Source: Candidatus Omnitrophota bacterium (GTDB lineage Bacteria > Omnitrophota > Gorgyraeia > Gorgyraeales > Gorgyraeaceae). From it: a DNA stretch of 41,065 bases. This document shows, piece after piece, positions 16,137 through 25,690 of the stretch. Positions within the stretch are counted from its first letter, which is position 1. Each line of letters begins with the position of its first letter. The stretch covers positions 1 through 41,065 of the forward strand of contig DNHS01000014.1 of NCBI GenBank assembly GCA_003485765.1. Direction: 5' to 3'. Position numbers and translations under genes: made by a program. Under the pieces are notes generated by a model. That model ran no database searches, was not told the origin of the DNA, and worked only from the letters and a program-made list of their open reading frames with translations.

Positions 16137-17372
16137 ATGAAACGCAGAGTTGTTGTAACAGGGTTGGGTGTAATTTCTCCGATAGGGTGCGTTAAAGAGG
16201 TCTTTTGGGGTAATCTTATAAAAGGAAAGAACGGCATAGGGCCTCTGACTTATTTTGACGCTAGCCAATACGAATCCAGAATTGCAGGAGAGATTAAGGA
16301 TTTTGCGCCGCACCCTTTTATTTCTGTTAAAGACCTCAGAAGAATGGAGAAATTTGTACAGTTTGGCGTAACTGCTGCGAAAAACGCTATTGATGATTCA
16401 GGCATTGATGTATCAAAGGAAGATCCTTATAGAATAGGCGTTATAGTGGGTTCAGGAATAGGAAGCCTGAGAATAATAGAGGAAGAGCATAAAGTAATAC
16501 TTGAAAAAGGGCCTTCTCGCATAACCCCGTTTCTTATCCCAATGCTTATTGTAAATATGGCAGCAGGACATATATCTATTATGATAGGCGTTAAAGGCCC
16601 GAATCTTTGCATTACAACAGCGTGCGCGTCTGGTTCCCATGCTATAGGCGATGCAATGAGGATTATTCAATACGGCGACGCAGATGTTATGATAGCAGGC
16701 GGGACAGAGAGCTGTATTACTACATTGGGCGTAGGAGGTTTTTGCGCATTAAAGGCTCTTTCTACTAGAAATAACGAGCCCGAAAGAGCTTCCAGGCCCT
16801 TTGATAAAGATAGAGATGGTTTTGTAATGTCAGAAGGCTGCGGCATTGTAATTTTAGAAGAATTGGAACGCGCAAAGAAAAGAAACGCCAAGATATATGG
16901 CGAAATAATTGGTTATGGCATGACAGGAGACGCTTATCATATGACAGCCCCGGATCCAAATGGAGAAGGCGCTGCAAGATGCATGATAAATGCCTTAAAA
17001 GACGCTAATCTGAAACCAGAAGATATTTCTTATATAAATGCCCATGGCACTTCCACAACGCTCAATGATAAAATAGAAACTCTGGCAATAAAGAAGGTAT
17101 TTGGAAATTCTGCAAAAAAAATTCCTGTTTCATCTACAAAGTCAATGCTGGGCCATCAATTAGGCGCAGCAGGAGCAGTAGAATTTGTTATCTGCTGCCT
17201 TTCCATGGAAAGAGGCATTATTCCACCTACAATAAACTACGAAACCCCAGACCCAGATTGCGACCTTGATTACGTGCCTAATAAAGCGCGCCAGGCAAAG
17301 GTCAATATCTGCCTTTCAAATTCCCTTGGCTTTGGCGGTCATAATGCCACATTAATTGTCAAAAAAAATTAG
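16137..17372 (+). CDS. fabF: 3-oxoacyl-ACP synthase II (KAS II)
   Basis: FabF elongates acyl-ACP chains with malonyl-ACP. The 411-aa condensing enzyme has the triad Cys163 (TTACASGSHAI), His303 (NAHGTST) and His340 (GHQLGAAGA). 'RPFDKDRDGFVMSEG' and the terminal 'NSLGFGGHNATLIVKK' are family hallmarks. The start at 16137 follows GAGGA by six bases; an upstream TTG in frame is rejected for lack of spacing. It is the last gene of the fab cluster; the subtilase after it has its own promoter. Confidence 0.97.
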   Translation: MKRRVVVTGLGVISPIGCVKEVFWGNLIKGKNGIGPLTYFDASQYESRIAGEIKDFAPHPFISVKDLRRMEKFVQFGVTAAKNAIDDSGIDVSKEDPYRIGVIVGSGIGSLRIIEEEHKVILEKGPSRITPFLIPMLIVNMAAGHISIMIGVKGPNLCITTACASGSHAIGDAMRIIQYGDADVMIAGGTESCITTLGVGGFCALKALSTRNNEPERASRPFDKDRDGFVMSEGCGIVILEELERAKKRNAKIYGEIIGYGMTGDAYHMTAPDPNGEGAARCMINALKDANLKPEDISYINAHGTSTTLNDKIETLAIKKVFGNSAKKIPVSSTKSMLGHQLGAAGAVEFVICCLSMERGIIPPTINYETPDPDCDLDYVPNKARQAKVNICLSNSLGFGGHNATLIVKKN

Positions 17373-17381
17373 AAATAATTA

Positions 17382-17410
17382 TTGACTATTAGACATATAA
17401 AGTATATAAT
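17382..17410 (+). promoter_or_regulatory. Sigma-70-type promoter of the subtilase gene
   Basis: TTGACT (17382-17387), a 17-base spacer, then TATAAT (17405-17410). Expected start of transcription is near 17417, leaving a leader of about 32 bases before the ATG at 17449. It lies 9 bases downstream of the fabF stop. The leader has no clear Shine-Dalgarno. Confidence 0.75.
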
Positions 17411-17448
17411 ATCAATAGATAATAAATACTTTTTAAAATACTAAAACC

Positions 17449-20400
17449 ATGAAAAAATTTATAATAATAATTTTTATTATATGTTCTGTTGATTTATTTA
17501 CCACAAATACTACCTTTCCTTTAATAGACGATGCAGAAAAAAATACAACACAGGATAATTCATTAAATCCTATAATAAAACCGCCCGATAACGTTAATTT
17601 CAAACCTCCTGAATATGCCCCAGGCGAGTTGATTGTCAAGCTCAAGGAAGGACAGACTCTGCAAGACATAAATGACTTAAATACCAAATATAATGTGAAT
17701 TCCGCAGAAAAGGTTTTCCAAGATGTCTCTAATCCAAAAGACAGCCTTAAACAGATGAATGGCAAATTAGTCAGTTTAACTGCAGAACATCAAGGTTGGT
17801 ATTGGCAGTTAGATAAAAATTCCAAAGAATACAAAGATTATATAGCCAAGCTCGAAAAAGAAAAACAAGGCCTTCAGGAACAAATAAAAGCCCAGGAAGA
17901 ACTTATTGCTAAATCAGAAGAGAGGCAGAAAAGAGCTTCTGAAGGAACTACTGCCCCGAACCTGGAAAATATCTATCTTTTAGAGACTGGCCATGATACA
18001 AATATACCTTTAATGGCTAAGGATTATGCTGATAATCCAGCGGTAGAATACGCAGAGCCAAACTATAAACGAAAGGCCCAGATGGTGCCTAATGACCCGT
18101 ATTATTCTTCAAGTAATTCATGGAGACAGGGCTATGATGATTTATGGGGCCTGAAAAAGATTCAGTGTGAAAAGGCATGGGATATATGTAAAGGCCAGGG
18201 AGTGATTGTGGCAGTAATAGATACGGGTATAGACTATAATCATGAAGATATTGCAGGCAATATATGGATTAATTCCAGAGAAATTCCAGGTAATAATATG
18301 GACGATGACAGGAATGGTTACATTGATGATGTGAGAGGTTATGATTTTGCCTACAATGACAATAATCCTATGGATGGCCATGGCCATGGGACTCATGTAG
18401 CAGGCACAATTGCTGGTATAGGCAATAACTATAAAGGTATTATTGGCATTGCGCCAGAGGCCAAGGTGATGGCAGTAAAAGGATTAGATGACACAGGAAG
18501 CGGTTGGGAGACAGATTTGGCTAACTGCCTTATATATTCAGCTGATAATGGCGCAGATGTAATTAATAATTCATGGGGAGGACGAGGCCTATCAAGAATG
18601 TTAGAAGAAGCAGTGGATTACGCCTATTCTAAAGGCTGTGTTGTAGTGGCAGCAGCAGGTAATTCCAATGGGTATGCAGGAGATTATTCACCAGCAGGTT
18701 TTTTTAATGTTATCAGCGTTTCTTCCAGCGACCATAATGACTTAAAATCAGATTTTTCAAACTGGGGAAAGATAGATGTAGCTGGGCCTGGAGGAGATAG
18801 TGGAGCCACGGGCCATATAGGAAGGAATATACTTTCTTTACGCGCCAATAGCACAGATATGTATAGAGACGGCTTAGGCATTGTAGCTGGCAATTATTAT
18901 CGCAGCCGCGGAACTTCTATGGCTTGCCCGCATGTGGCAGGGGTAACTGCTTTAATAATCTCTAAACATCCAGAATTTAGCAATGAAGCTGTCAGGCAGA
19001 TTTTAAGAACGTCTACAGATGATATTGGACAGGCAGGATGGGATAAAGATTCAGGAAATGGAAGAATAAATGCCTATAGCTCGTTAAACATGGATTCTTA
19101 CTGTTTTGCCAGGATAACTTCTCCAAAGGAAAATGAATTTAAAAAAGGAGGAGTTATTCAGATAAAAGGCAGCTCCTATGGAACAGGTTTCCAGAGTTAT
19201 AAGCTGGAATATAAAAAAGCTGATACGAGCTGGATTCAGGCAGGGCCTACTTTCTATAAACCTGTAATAAACAGCATATTAGGAAATGTAATTATACCTT
19301 CTTCTAATTTTTTTGGCACGTATTATTTATCCCTCACGGTTACTGATACAAAAGGCCGTAGATTCAGGGATGTAGTAAGTATTTTGGTTGAGGCAGACAA
19401 GGACTTGCATCCAGGGTGGCCATTTATTATGGAGCCAGATAATATGTTCAGCTTAAAGTCTTCGCCATTAATTGTTGATATTGACAAAGATGGCAGGAAA
19501 GAGCTTGTAATTAACAGCGCTAGTAATGATAATAAAATATATGTTTTAAATGAAGATGGAACTTGTAAAAAAGGTTGGCCTGTTGCGATTTCTGACTTTA
19601 TTGAAAGCATTGGGGTTAGCAGTCCATCAGCAGCTGATTTGGATAATGACGGAAATTTAGAAATAATAGTCCATGGCCTTAGATATGTCCATATATTCAA
19701 TAAAGACGGAGTTCCTTTACGCGGATGGCCTGTAAGAGTTCAGCCTGAACATGAGAGCTTTAGTGGTTTTTCGCAAATTCCCGCTCCTGTCATAGCAGAT
19801 ATAAATAAAGATAAAGAATTAGAAATAATAATAGCAGGGACTGATAGGACACTTCATGTTTTAAAAAAAGATGGGACATATCTTGCTGGCTGGCCAATGA
19901 CAGATTTCGCTAATTCTAGCGCTGGGATGAGTTTTACGCCTTCAGTTGGAGATATTGATAACGATGGGGATATGGAAATTGTGTATATAGACGGCCTTTC
20001 TTATGAGGGATTTAAGAGAATTTTTGTGTTTCATCATGACGGTAGAATAGCAGATGGCTGGCCTAAGGAACTTAATGAATCCGTTGTTTGCTCTCCTGTT
20101 ATGGGGGACATAGACGGAGATAATGATCTGGAGATTATAATAGGATCTACAAAAGTAGAAACAGATGGTACTATGACACCCATAGTAAATGCGTATCATC
20201 ATAATGGCGAGATTGCGGCCGGCTGGCCTAAAAGGCTGGATAACAAAGAGCAAATAGCTGGTATTTCTTTAGCTGATATCAACACGGATGGATATCCTGA
20301 GGTAATTGTTTCGGCAACTATAGTAGATTTTACTAATCCGATTTTTCCTTTGCCTCGCTATGGCGTTCTTTATGCCCTTGGGAAAAATGGAGAGATTATT

Positions 20401-21396
20401 TGGAAAGGAGACAAAACAGACGGGATACCGCTTTATTCTACGCCTATTGTAGCGAATATTAATGCAGACAGCCGCATGGAAATAATTATCGCAACATGGT
20501 GGTATCCAGAAACAGGCGCTATTGTTGTATTTGATGATAAAGGCAGGAAGATTGAGAATCTGTCAAAATATGCGCCATATTTTTTCTGGGTATCTCCTGC
20601 AGTAGGGGATATTGATAGCGATGGAAAATTAGAACTTACTGCAGCTACTGCTAACGGTATGATCTTGGCATGGGATACGAATGGTGAAAATAAGATAGAA
20701 AATATGCCATGGCCGCTATTTCAACATGATGTTCAGCGCGCAGGGGTTTACGTAAAGGCATCTTTGCCGCCTGATCTTGCAGTTAGTAATATTAAGTTCT
20801 ATGCGCAGGGAACGGATAAGGAAGTTATCCCGCAGTCAAAAAAGCCAGTTACCTGTAAAGCTATTCTTAAAAACCAGAGCAATATTACTGCAAAAGGTTT
20901 TAAGATAAAGTGGTTCTTAGATGGCAAAGAGGTCAAATATGCCAGCCATGATAAACTGGCTGCAGGCCAGGCATCTAATGACCCGAGTGTTTATTTTGAA
21001 TGGACGCCTACAGCAGGTAATCACATTCTAAGGTTTGTTGCTGACTGCAATAATGAAATTTCAGAATCCAATGAGAAGAATAATTTTTATGCCAGGGTCG
21101 TGAGGGTTAAATTCGCGCTGCCTGTTGCTGTTATTGGAGCAAGCCCTAAATATGGAAATTCTCCGCTTTTTGTCCAGTTTAGAGGCGATAAGTCTTATGA
21201 CCCTGACGGAACAATAGTAGATTATTTATGGAATTTTGGAGATAAGGCTATTTCTAAAGAAGTAAATCCTGAACATGTTTATGTAAACGCCACTAAAAAG
21301 CCCAAGGTTTATACGGCAAAACTGACTATAACGGATAACCAAGGCGCTATCAGAATTTCCTTTACCACTATAATAGTTTATCCAAAAAGAAAATAG
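17449..21396 (+). CDS. Exported subtilisin-family (S8) protease with FG-GAP, CARDB and PKD domains
   Basis: This is a 1315-aa secreted serine protease. A signal peptide (MKKFIIIIFIICSVDLF) leads a propeptide (about residues 55-205) with 'YAPGELIVKLKEG' and a charged coiled-coil insert. The catalytic domain has Asp258 (VIDTGID), His313 (HGTHVAGT), oxyanion-hole Asn405 (AAAGNS) and nucleophile Ser490 (RGTSMACPH). From about 672 to 1062 there are eight FG-GAP/VCBS-type repeats with DxDxDG calcium loops, probably one beta-propeller. A CARDB-like domain follows (about 1106-1223), then a PKD domain (1224-1312). No sortase or PEP-CTERM sorting tail is seen. It lies directly upstream of the type II secretion genes and may be a substrate of that system; this is inference from position. 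Confidence 0.92.
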   Translation: MKKFIIIIFIICSVDLFTTNTTFPLIDDAEKNTTQDNSLNPIIKPPDNVNFKPPEYAPGELIVKLKEGQTLQDINDLNTKYNVNSAEKVFQDVSNPKDSLKQMNGKLVSLTAEHQGWYWQLDKNSKEYKDYIAKLEKEKQGLQEQIKAQEELIAKSEERQKRASEGTTAPNLENIYLLETGHDTNIPLMAKDYADNPAVEYAEPNYKRKAQMVPNDPYYSSSNSWRQGYDDLWGLKKIQCEKAWDICKGQGVIVAVIDTGIDYNHEDIAGNIWINSREIPGNNMDDDRNGYIDDVRGYDFAYNDNNPMDGHGHGTHVAGTIAGIGNNYKGIIGIAPEAKVMAVKGLDDTGSGWETDLANCLIYSADNGADVINNSWGGRGLSRMLEEAVDYAYSKGCVVVAAAGNSNGYAGDYSPAGFFNVISVSSSDHNDLKSDFSNWGKIDVAGPGGDSGATGHIGRNILSLRANSTDMYRDGLGIVAGNYYRSRGTSMACPHVAGVTALIISKHPEFSNEAVRQILRTSTDDIGQAGWDKDSGNGRINAYSSLNMDSYCFARITSPKENEFKKGGVIQIKGSSYGTGFQSYKLEYKKADTSWIQAGPTFYKPVINSILGNVIIPSSNFFGTYYLSLTVTDTKGRRFRDVVSILVEADKDLHPGWPFIMEPDNMFSLKSSPLIVDIDKDGRKELVINSASNDNKIYVLNEDGTCKKGWPVAISDFIESIGVSSPSAADLDNDGNLEIIVHGLRYVHIFNKDGVPLRGWPVRVQPEHESFSGFSQIPAPVIADINKDKELEIIIAGTDRTLHVLKKDGTYLAGWPMTDFANSSAGMSFTPSVGDIDNDGDMEIVYIDGLSYEGFKRIFVFHHDGRIADGWPKELNESVVCSPVMGDIDGDNDLEIIIGSTKVETDGTMTPIVNAYHHNGEIAAGWPKRLDNKEQIAGISLADINTDGYPEVIVSATIVDFTNPIFPLPRYGVLYALGKNGEIIWKGDKTDGIPLYSTPIVANINADSRMEIIIATWWYPETGAIVVFDDKGRKIENLSKYAPYFFWVSPAVGDIDSDGKLELTAATANGMILAWDTNGENKIENMPWPLFQHDVQRAGVYVKASLPPDLAVSNIKFYAQGTDKEVIPQSKKPVTCKAILKNQSNITAKGFKIKWFLDGKEVKYASHDKLAAGQASNDPSVYFEWTPTAGNHILRFVADCNNEISESNEKNNFYARVVRVKFALPVAVIGASPKYGNSPLFVQFRGDKSYDPDGTIVDYLWNFGDKAISKEVNPEHVYVNATKKPKVYTAKLTITDNQGAIRISFTTIIVYPKRK

Positions 21397-21418
21397 ACAG
21401 AAGAATATAGCATTTGTA

Positions 21419-21447
21419 TTGTCATAGTATGCATTTTATGATAAAAT
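21419..21447 (+). promoter_or_regulatory. Candidate promoter of the gsp cluster
   Basis: TTGTCA (21419-21424), 17 bases, TAAAAT (21442-21447). Transcription would then start at or next to the gspE ATG at 21454, giving a leaderless message. An alternative pair, TTGTAT (21414) with TATGAT (21437), would give a leader of about five bases. No Shine-Dalgarno precedes the ATG. Confidence 0.45.
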
Positions 21448-21453
21448 TTTTGC

Positions 21454-23145
21454 ATGCGTGACAGAAGATCAAGTCTTTTAGGCGAGATATTAATCCAGAA
21501 AAAATTGATTACCAAAGAACAGCTGGAACTTGGCCTGAATGAGCATAAAAAAACAGGGGAATTTTTAGGCGCGTCATTAATAAAGCTGGGTTTTATAAAG
21601 GAAAATGATTTATATAGCGCGCTTTCCAAACAGTTAAATATTCCATATATTAAATTAAAAGAAATTCAAATAGACGCAAAGGTTCTTGAAAAACTTCCTG
21701 CCAAGTTTGCCTGCCACTATAAAGTCATGCCGATAAAATTAGAAGAAAATACCCTGACTATTGCAACAAGGGACCCATTAGATGTGAGGACGCTTGATGA
21801 TATCAGGCTGTTCTCCGGGTTTAATGTAATTTCTGTTTTGGCAGACGAAACTGATATATCCGAAGCTATTAGAAAATATTACGGCTTAGGCGCAGAGACA
21901 ATAGAAGAAATTATTGATGTAACAGATAAAGATCTGGTAATGCCTGAAACAAAGACAGAGACAATAGATGAAATGGCAGAGGATGCGTCTATAATTAAAT
22001 TTGTAAACCAGGTTTTAGTTCAGGCAATTAAGGATAATGCCACAGATATACACATAGAACCATATGAGAATGAGCTTAAGACAAGATATAGGATAGATGG
22101 GATTTTATATGATGTGCCTGTTCATTCAGGTATAAAGTATTTCCAGTCTGCTGTTGTTTCCAGGATAAAGATTATGGCTAATCTGGATATTGCAGAACGC
22201 AGGCTTCCTCAAGATGGAAGGATAAAGATTAAAGTTGGCGCTAATGAAATGGACCTCAGGATATCTATACTGCCAACCCAGTTTGGAGAAAGCGTGGATA
22301 TAAGGATTTTGAGCGGAGCTATGTTGTATAGTTTAGAAAAATTAGGATTATTGCAATCTGATTTTGAGATCCTTGAAAGGCTTATAAAAAAGCCTCATGG
22401 GATTATTTTTGTTACAGGCCCGACGGGCAGCGGCAAAAGCACCACTCTTTATGCATGTTTATCTAAAATAAATAATAAAGATAGAAAGATTATCACCATA
22501 GAAGACCCGATAGAATATCAGATTAAGGGCATAACGCAGATACAGGTTCATCCAAGGATTGGATTAAGTTTTGCAACAGGGCTTCGTTCCATGCTCAGGC
22601 ATGACCCTGATATTATGATGGTTGGAGAGGTGCGCGATTTTGAGACAGCAGAGATAACTATCAGGGTTGCGCTGACAGGCCATCTTGTATTTAGCACGCT
22701 GCATACTAATGACGCAGCAGGCGGTATTACAAGACTTATTGACATGGGCATAGAGCCGTTTCTTGTTGCGAGTTCTGTGGAATGTTTTATTGCTCAGCGC
22801 CTTGTCCGGCTTATTTGCCAAAAATGTAAAGTTGAGAAAAGGGTAGATAAAAATATATTGTCAGAATTTGGCACAGGAAATATTGCTGATAATATATATG
22901 TATATGAAGGCAAGGGCTGCGATGATTGTAAATTTACAGGGTATAAGGGCAGAACAGCCATATATGAATCCTTGCTTATGGATGAAGGCATTAGGGATTT
23001 AGTTTTAAAGCGCGCTTCATCTGATCAGATAAAAAAGAAAGCGCTGGAATTTGGCATGCATACTCTTCGCATGGATGGCTGGGAAAAGATAAAAAAAGGT
23101 TTAACTACTATTAATGAAGTAATAAGGGTGACAGAAGAAGATTAA
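21454..23145 (+). CDS. gspE: Type II secretion system ATPase GspE
   Basis: This cytoplasmic hexameric ATPase powers pseudopilus assembly. The 563-aa protein has an N-terminal GspE/MshEN-type domain (residues 1-150), then the secretion ATPase core. Walker A is GPTGSGKS at 322-329. The Asp box is in 'ITIEDPIEYQIKGI', Walker B is in 'DIMMVGEVRD', and the His box is 'GHLVFSTLHTNDA'. A four-Cys zinc motif is at C455, C458, C489 and C492. The alternative name PilB (type IV pilus) is possible from the ATPase alone, but the downstream gspG-K and secretin genes favour type II secretion. It overlaps gspF by one base (TAATG). Confidence 0.93.
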   Translation: MRDRRSSLLGEILIQKKLITKEQLELGLNEHKKTGEFLGASLIKLGFIKENDLYSALSKQLNIPYIKLKEIQIDAKVLEKLPAKFACHYKVMPIKLEENTLTIATRDPLDVRTLDDIRLFSGFNVISVLADETDISEAIRKYYGLGAETIEEIIDVTDKDLVMPETKTETIDEMAEDASIIKFVNQVLVQAIKDNATDIHIEPYENELKTRYRIDGILYDVPVHSGIKYFQSAVVSRIKIMANLDIAERRLPQDGRIKIKVGANEMDLRISILPTQFGESVDIRILSGAMLYSLEKLGLLQSDFEILERLIKKPHGIIFVTGPTGSGKSTTLYACLSKINNKDRKIITIEDPIEYQIKGITQIQVHPRIGLSFATGLRSMLRHDPDIMMVGEVRDFETAEITIRVALTGHLVFSTLHTNDAAGGITRLIDMGIEPFLVASSVECFIAQRLVRLICQKCKVEKRVDKNILSEFGTGNIADNIYVYEGKGCDDCKFTGYKGRTAIYESLLMDEGIRDLVLKRASSDQIKKKALEFGMHTLRMDGWEKIKKGLTTINEVIRVTEED

Positions 23146-24347
23146 TGGCTAAATTTATATATAAGGCAAAAAAAGGCCCGGATGAAATTTTAGAGGGTAA
23201 TATTGAAGCGGATTCAGAGCAAATGGCTGCGAATAAATTAATGCAGTCAGGTTATTACCCTGTATGGATTAAAAAACAAGAAATAGCTCAAGGCGTAGAA
23301 GGTAGAAACCGGAAAATCAGGGCAAAAGAGCTAGCTAGTTTTACAAGGCAGCTCTCAGAACTGTTATCTTCAGGTTTAACGCTTTATAATGCGTTAAATG
23401 TAATAGAGAATCAGACAGAAAATGCGCAGTTGAGATTGGTTATAAGAGATATAAAAGATAGCATAAGGGACGGGAATTTTTTTTCAGAGTCCTTAAAAAA
23501 ATATCCAAATGTTTTTTCAAATGTGTATGTGAATCTTATTAAGTCAGGCGAGGCAGGGAGTTTACTGAACGAGGTTCTTGGGAATATAGCTGATTTTTTA
23601 GACAAGGAAGAAGATATAAAGGCCAAAATTATAGCAGCCTTATCTTATCCTATATTAATAGGCGTAGTAGGAGCCTTGACAATATTTATTTTAATAACAT
23701 TTGTAGCGCCGAGATTGGTTAACATGCTTACTGATATGGGCCAAGCCCTGCCATTACCAACTATGATTCTAATAAGTTTGAGCGATTTTATTAAGCGCTA
23801 TTGGGTTTTGATAATTGTTTTTATGGGTGCCAGCGCGCTGCTGCTAAAAAGCGCTATACAGCAGCCAGTCGTAAAAATGAATATAGACAGGTTAAAATTA
23901 AAACTTCCAGTTTTTGGAAACATGGTTAAACACGCAGAACTTGCAAGATTTACAAGAATGCTTTCAGCGCTTCTTAAGAACGGAGTGCCGATGTTAAATT
24001 CTTTAAAAATAACATCCGGTATAATAGAAAATCAGGTTATAAAGAAAGATTTGGATTTCATTCATGATGATGTAAGGGCAGGTTCTACTTTAGCGCTGGC
24101 TATAAAGAAAAGAAAAAATTTCCCCATACTTATATCTAACATGGCGGCAGTTGGCGAACAAGGCGGTTTTCTGGATAGGACACTGTTAAATATCGCCAAT
24201 ACGTATGAAATTGAGCTGGATAGAATTGTTAAAGTAATCACATCTCTTTTGGAGCCTGTTTTTATTTTGATAATCGGCAGCATAGTAGGTTTTATTGTTA
24301 TAGCAATGCTTTTACCAATATTTCAGATATCGCTTACAGCGCATTAA
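23145..24347 (+). CDS. gspF: Type II secretion inner-membrane platform protein GspF
   Basis: This 400-aa polytopic protein forms the inner-membrane platform that couples GspE to the pseudopilus. It contains the two repeated T2SSF cytoplasmic domains (about residues 55-190 and 258-385), with 'FTRQLSELLSSGLTL' and 'FTRMLSALLKNGVPML' as matching segments. Three hydrophobic helices lie near 165-185, 215-235 and 370-393. The N-terminal 'FIYKAKKGPDEILEGNIEADS' is typical. The gene is translationally coupled to gspE. Confidence 0.94.
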   Translation: MAKFIYKAKKGPDEILEGNIEADSEQMAANKLMQSGYYPVWIKKQEIAQGVEGRNRKIRAKELASFTRQLSELLSSGLTLYNALNVIENQTENAQLRLVIRDIKDSIRDGNFFSESLKKYPNVFSNVYVNLIKSGEAGSLLNEVLGNIADFLDKEEDIKAKIIAALSYPILIGVVGALTIFILITFVAPRLVNMLTDMGQALPLPTMILISLSDFIKRYWVLIIVFMGASALLLKSAIQQPVVKMNIDRLKLKLPVFGNMVKHAELARFTRMLSALLKNGVPMLNSLKITSGIIENQVIKKDLDFIHDDVRAGSTLALAIKKRKNFPILISNMAAVGEQGGFLDRTLLNIANTYEIELDRIVKVITSLLEPVFILIIGSIVGFIVIAMLLPIFQISLTAH

Positions 24348-24364
24348 AAATGGAGGGTTATTAA

Positions 24365-24778
24365 ATGGATAATAAAAAAGGTTTTACTTTAATTGAACTA
24401 ATGCTTGTCGTTATTATTATTGGCGTCTTGGTTTCAATGGTAGTGCCTCGGCTCGCAGGCCGCTCAGAAGAAGCAAGAATAGCTGCGGCAAAAGCAGATA
24501 TTAATGCTAATATTTCAGTAGCGCTCGATCTCTTTGAACTGGATAATGGAAAATATCCTACCACTGATGAGGGTTTGCCTGCATTGAGGGCCAAACCTGG
24601 TTCAGCTTCAAACTGGAAAGGCCCGTACCTTAAAAAAGAACCAGTGGATCCGTGGGGTAAAAAATACATATACCGTTCTCCAGGCGAACATAACCCTGAT
24701 TATGACCTTTATTCTTATGGCCCTGATGTAAAAGAAGGCGGGAGCGATGATATCACTAATTGGGAAGAAAAGAAGTAA
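24365..24778 (+). CDS. gspG: Type II secretion major pseudopilin GspG
   Basis: This 137-aa prepilin-like protein builds the pseudopilus shaft. The class III signal is short: MDNKKG, then FTLIELMLVVIIIGVLVSM, with Phe+1 and Glu+5 after the cleavage Gly. The C-terminal region has 'PTTDEGLPAL', 'WKGPYLKKEPVDPWGKKY' and 'DYDLYSYGPDVKEGG', including the conserved GspG motifs around its calcium site. GGAGGG stands 8 bases before the ATG. Processing needs a GspO/PilD peptidase, which is not encoded in this window. Confidence 0.95.
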   Translation: MDNKKGFTLIELMLVVIIIGVLVSMVVPRLAGRSEEARIAAAKADINANISVALDLFELDNGKYPTTDEGLPALRAKPGSASNWKGPYLKKEPVDPWGKKYIYRSPGEHNPDYDLYSYGPDVKEGGSDDITNWEEKK

Positions 24779-25106
24779 TGGTTTTTTATTTATTGAAGTA
24801 TTAATAAGTGTTTTAATAATGTCTATTGGTTTAGTAGCGGTATTGAATTCGCTTATTCAGTCCTTGCGAGCAATAGAATATTCAAACAATTATTTTCAAG
24901 CATGCCTTCTTTTGGAGGATAAGGCATGCGATATTTATAATAGCGATAAGAAAGAAGGTTTTTCGCGTGGTTTATTTAACAGCAAGTTTTCGTGGGAACT
25001 GAATGTGGCAAGATTAGAAGAAATAGCCATTAATGAGATTTCTTTAAAGGTATTATGGAATGATAGGAATAAAGAATGTGATATAGCCATGGCTACATAT
25101 TTATGA
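24747..25106 (+). CDS. gspI: Type II secretion minor pseudopilin, GspI-like
   Basis: This 119-aa protein has a prepilin signal (cleavage after Gly12; FLFIEVLISVLIMSIGLVAV with Glu+5). Its size and position between gspG and a GspJ-like gene fit GspI. The ATG lies inside gspG, 32 bases before its stop, so translation is likely coupled. GGGAG is present but very close to the start, leaving the exact start a little uncertain. Minor pseudopilins I, J and K cap the pseudopilus tip. The assignment rests on prepilin signal and order; the globular part is not distinctive. Confidence 0.75.
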   Translation: MISLIGKKRSNGFLFIEVLISVLIMSIGLVAVLNSLIQSLRAIEYSNNYFQACLLLEDKACDIYNSDKKEGFSRGLFNSKFSWELNVARLEEIAINEISLKVLWNDRNKECDIAMATYL

Positions 25107-25690
25107 GAAAGAATGGGTTTACTTTTATAGAGCTTATAGTTTCAATTTCAATATTAGTCATAATAATCGCTTCAGTATATAGCGCTTTTAATACAGGGCT
25201 GCGTATATATAAAAAGTCATCTACGGGCCAGGATCTTCAAAAAATCAGGACTACGCTTTTAAAGATAGACAAGGAGCTTAAAGGCGCCTTCTTCTTTTCC
25301 AAAATACCTTTTAAAGGCGCGGCCTCAGAAGCCCATTTCCCATTAGTTATTGTTAAGCAGAATATAGAAAATATCTATATAGTTAGTTATTATGCAGAAA
25401 AAGATAAAAATAGAGATTCTTATAAAATCATAAGAAAGGAAAAGCTGTTTACTGATAATCCTCAAGATAAAAAAGAAGAAATAAAAGATATGTTTTCTGC
25501 GGTATCTATTAGATTTGAATATGCGTATAAATCTAATGATCCTTCAAAGAATTATGAATGGCAGGAGGCATGGGGCGAAGAGCAAAAGACGCTTCCTTTG
25601 GCAGTCAGGATTTATTTTAAGATAGATGACACAGGTGAAATTTACAGCAAGGTTATTTTTCTTATGCAGGGAGCTTTAGGGTCAAAATGA
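25103..25690 (+). CDS. gspJ: Type II secretion minor pseudopilin, GspJ-like
   Basis: A 195-aa prepilin with the signal MRKNG, then FTFIELIVSISILVIIIASV (Phe+1, Glu+5). The following 'YSAFNTGLRIYKKSS' and the long beta-rich remainder suit GspJ. It overlaps gspI and gspK by ATGA at both ends. It is expected to pair with GspI and GspK at the pseudopilus tip. The name is from length and order, with moderate sequence support. Confidence 0.8.
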   Translation: MRKNGFTFIELIVSISILVIIIASVYSAFNTGLRIYKKSSTGQDLQKIRTTLLKIDKELKGAFFFSKIPFKGAASEAHFPLVIVKQNIENIYIVSYYAEKDKNRDSYKIIRKEKLFTDNPQDKKEEIKDMFSAVSIRFEYAYKSNDPSKNYEWQEAWGEEQKTLPLAVRIYFKIDDTGEIYSKVIFLMQGALGSK

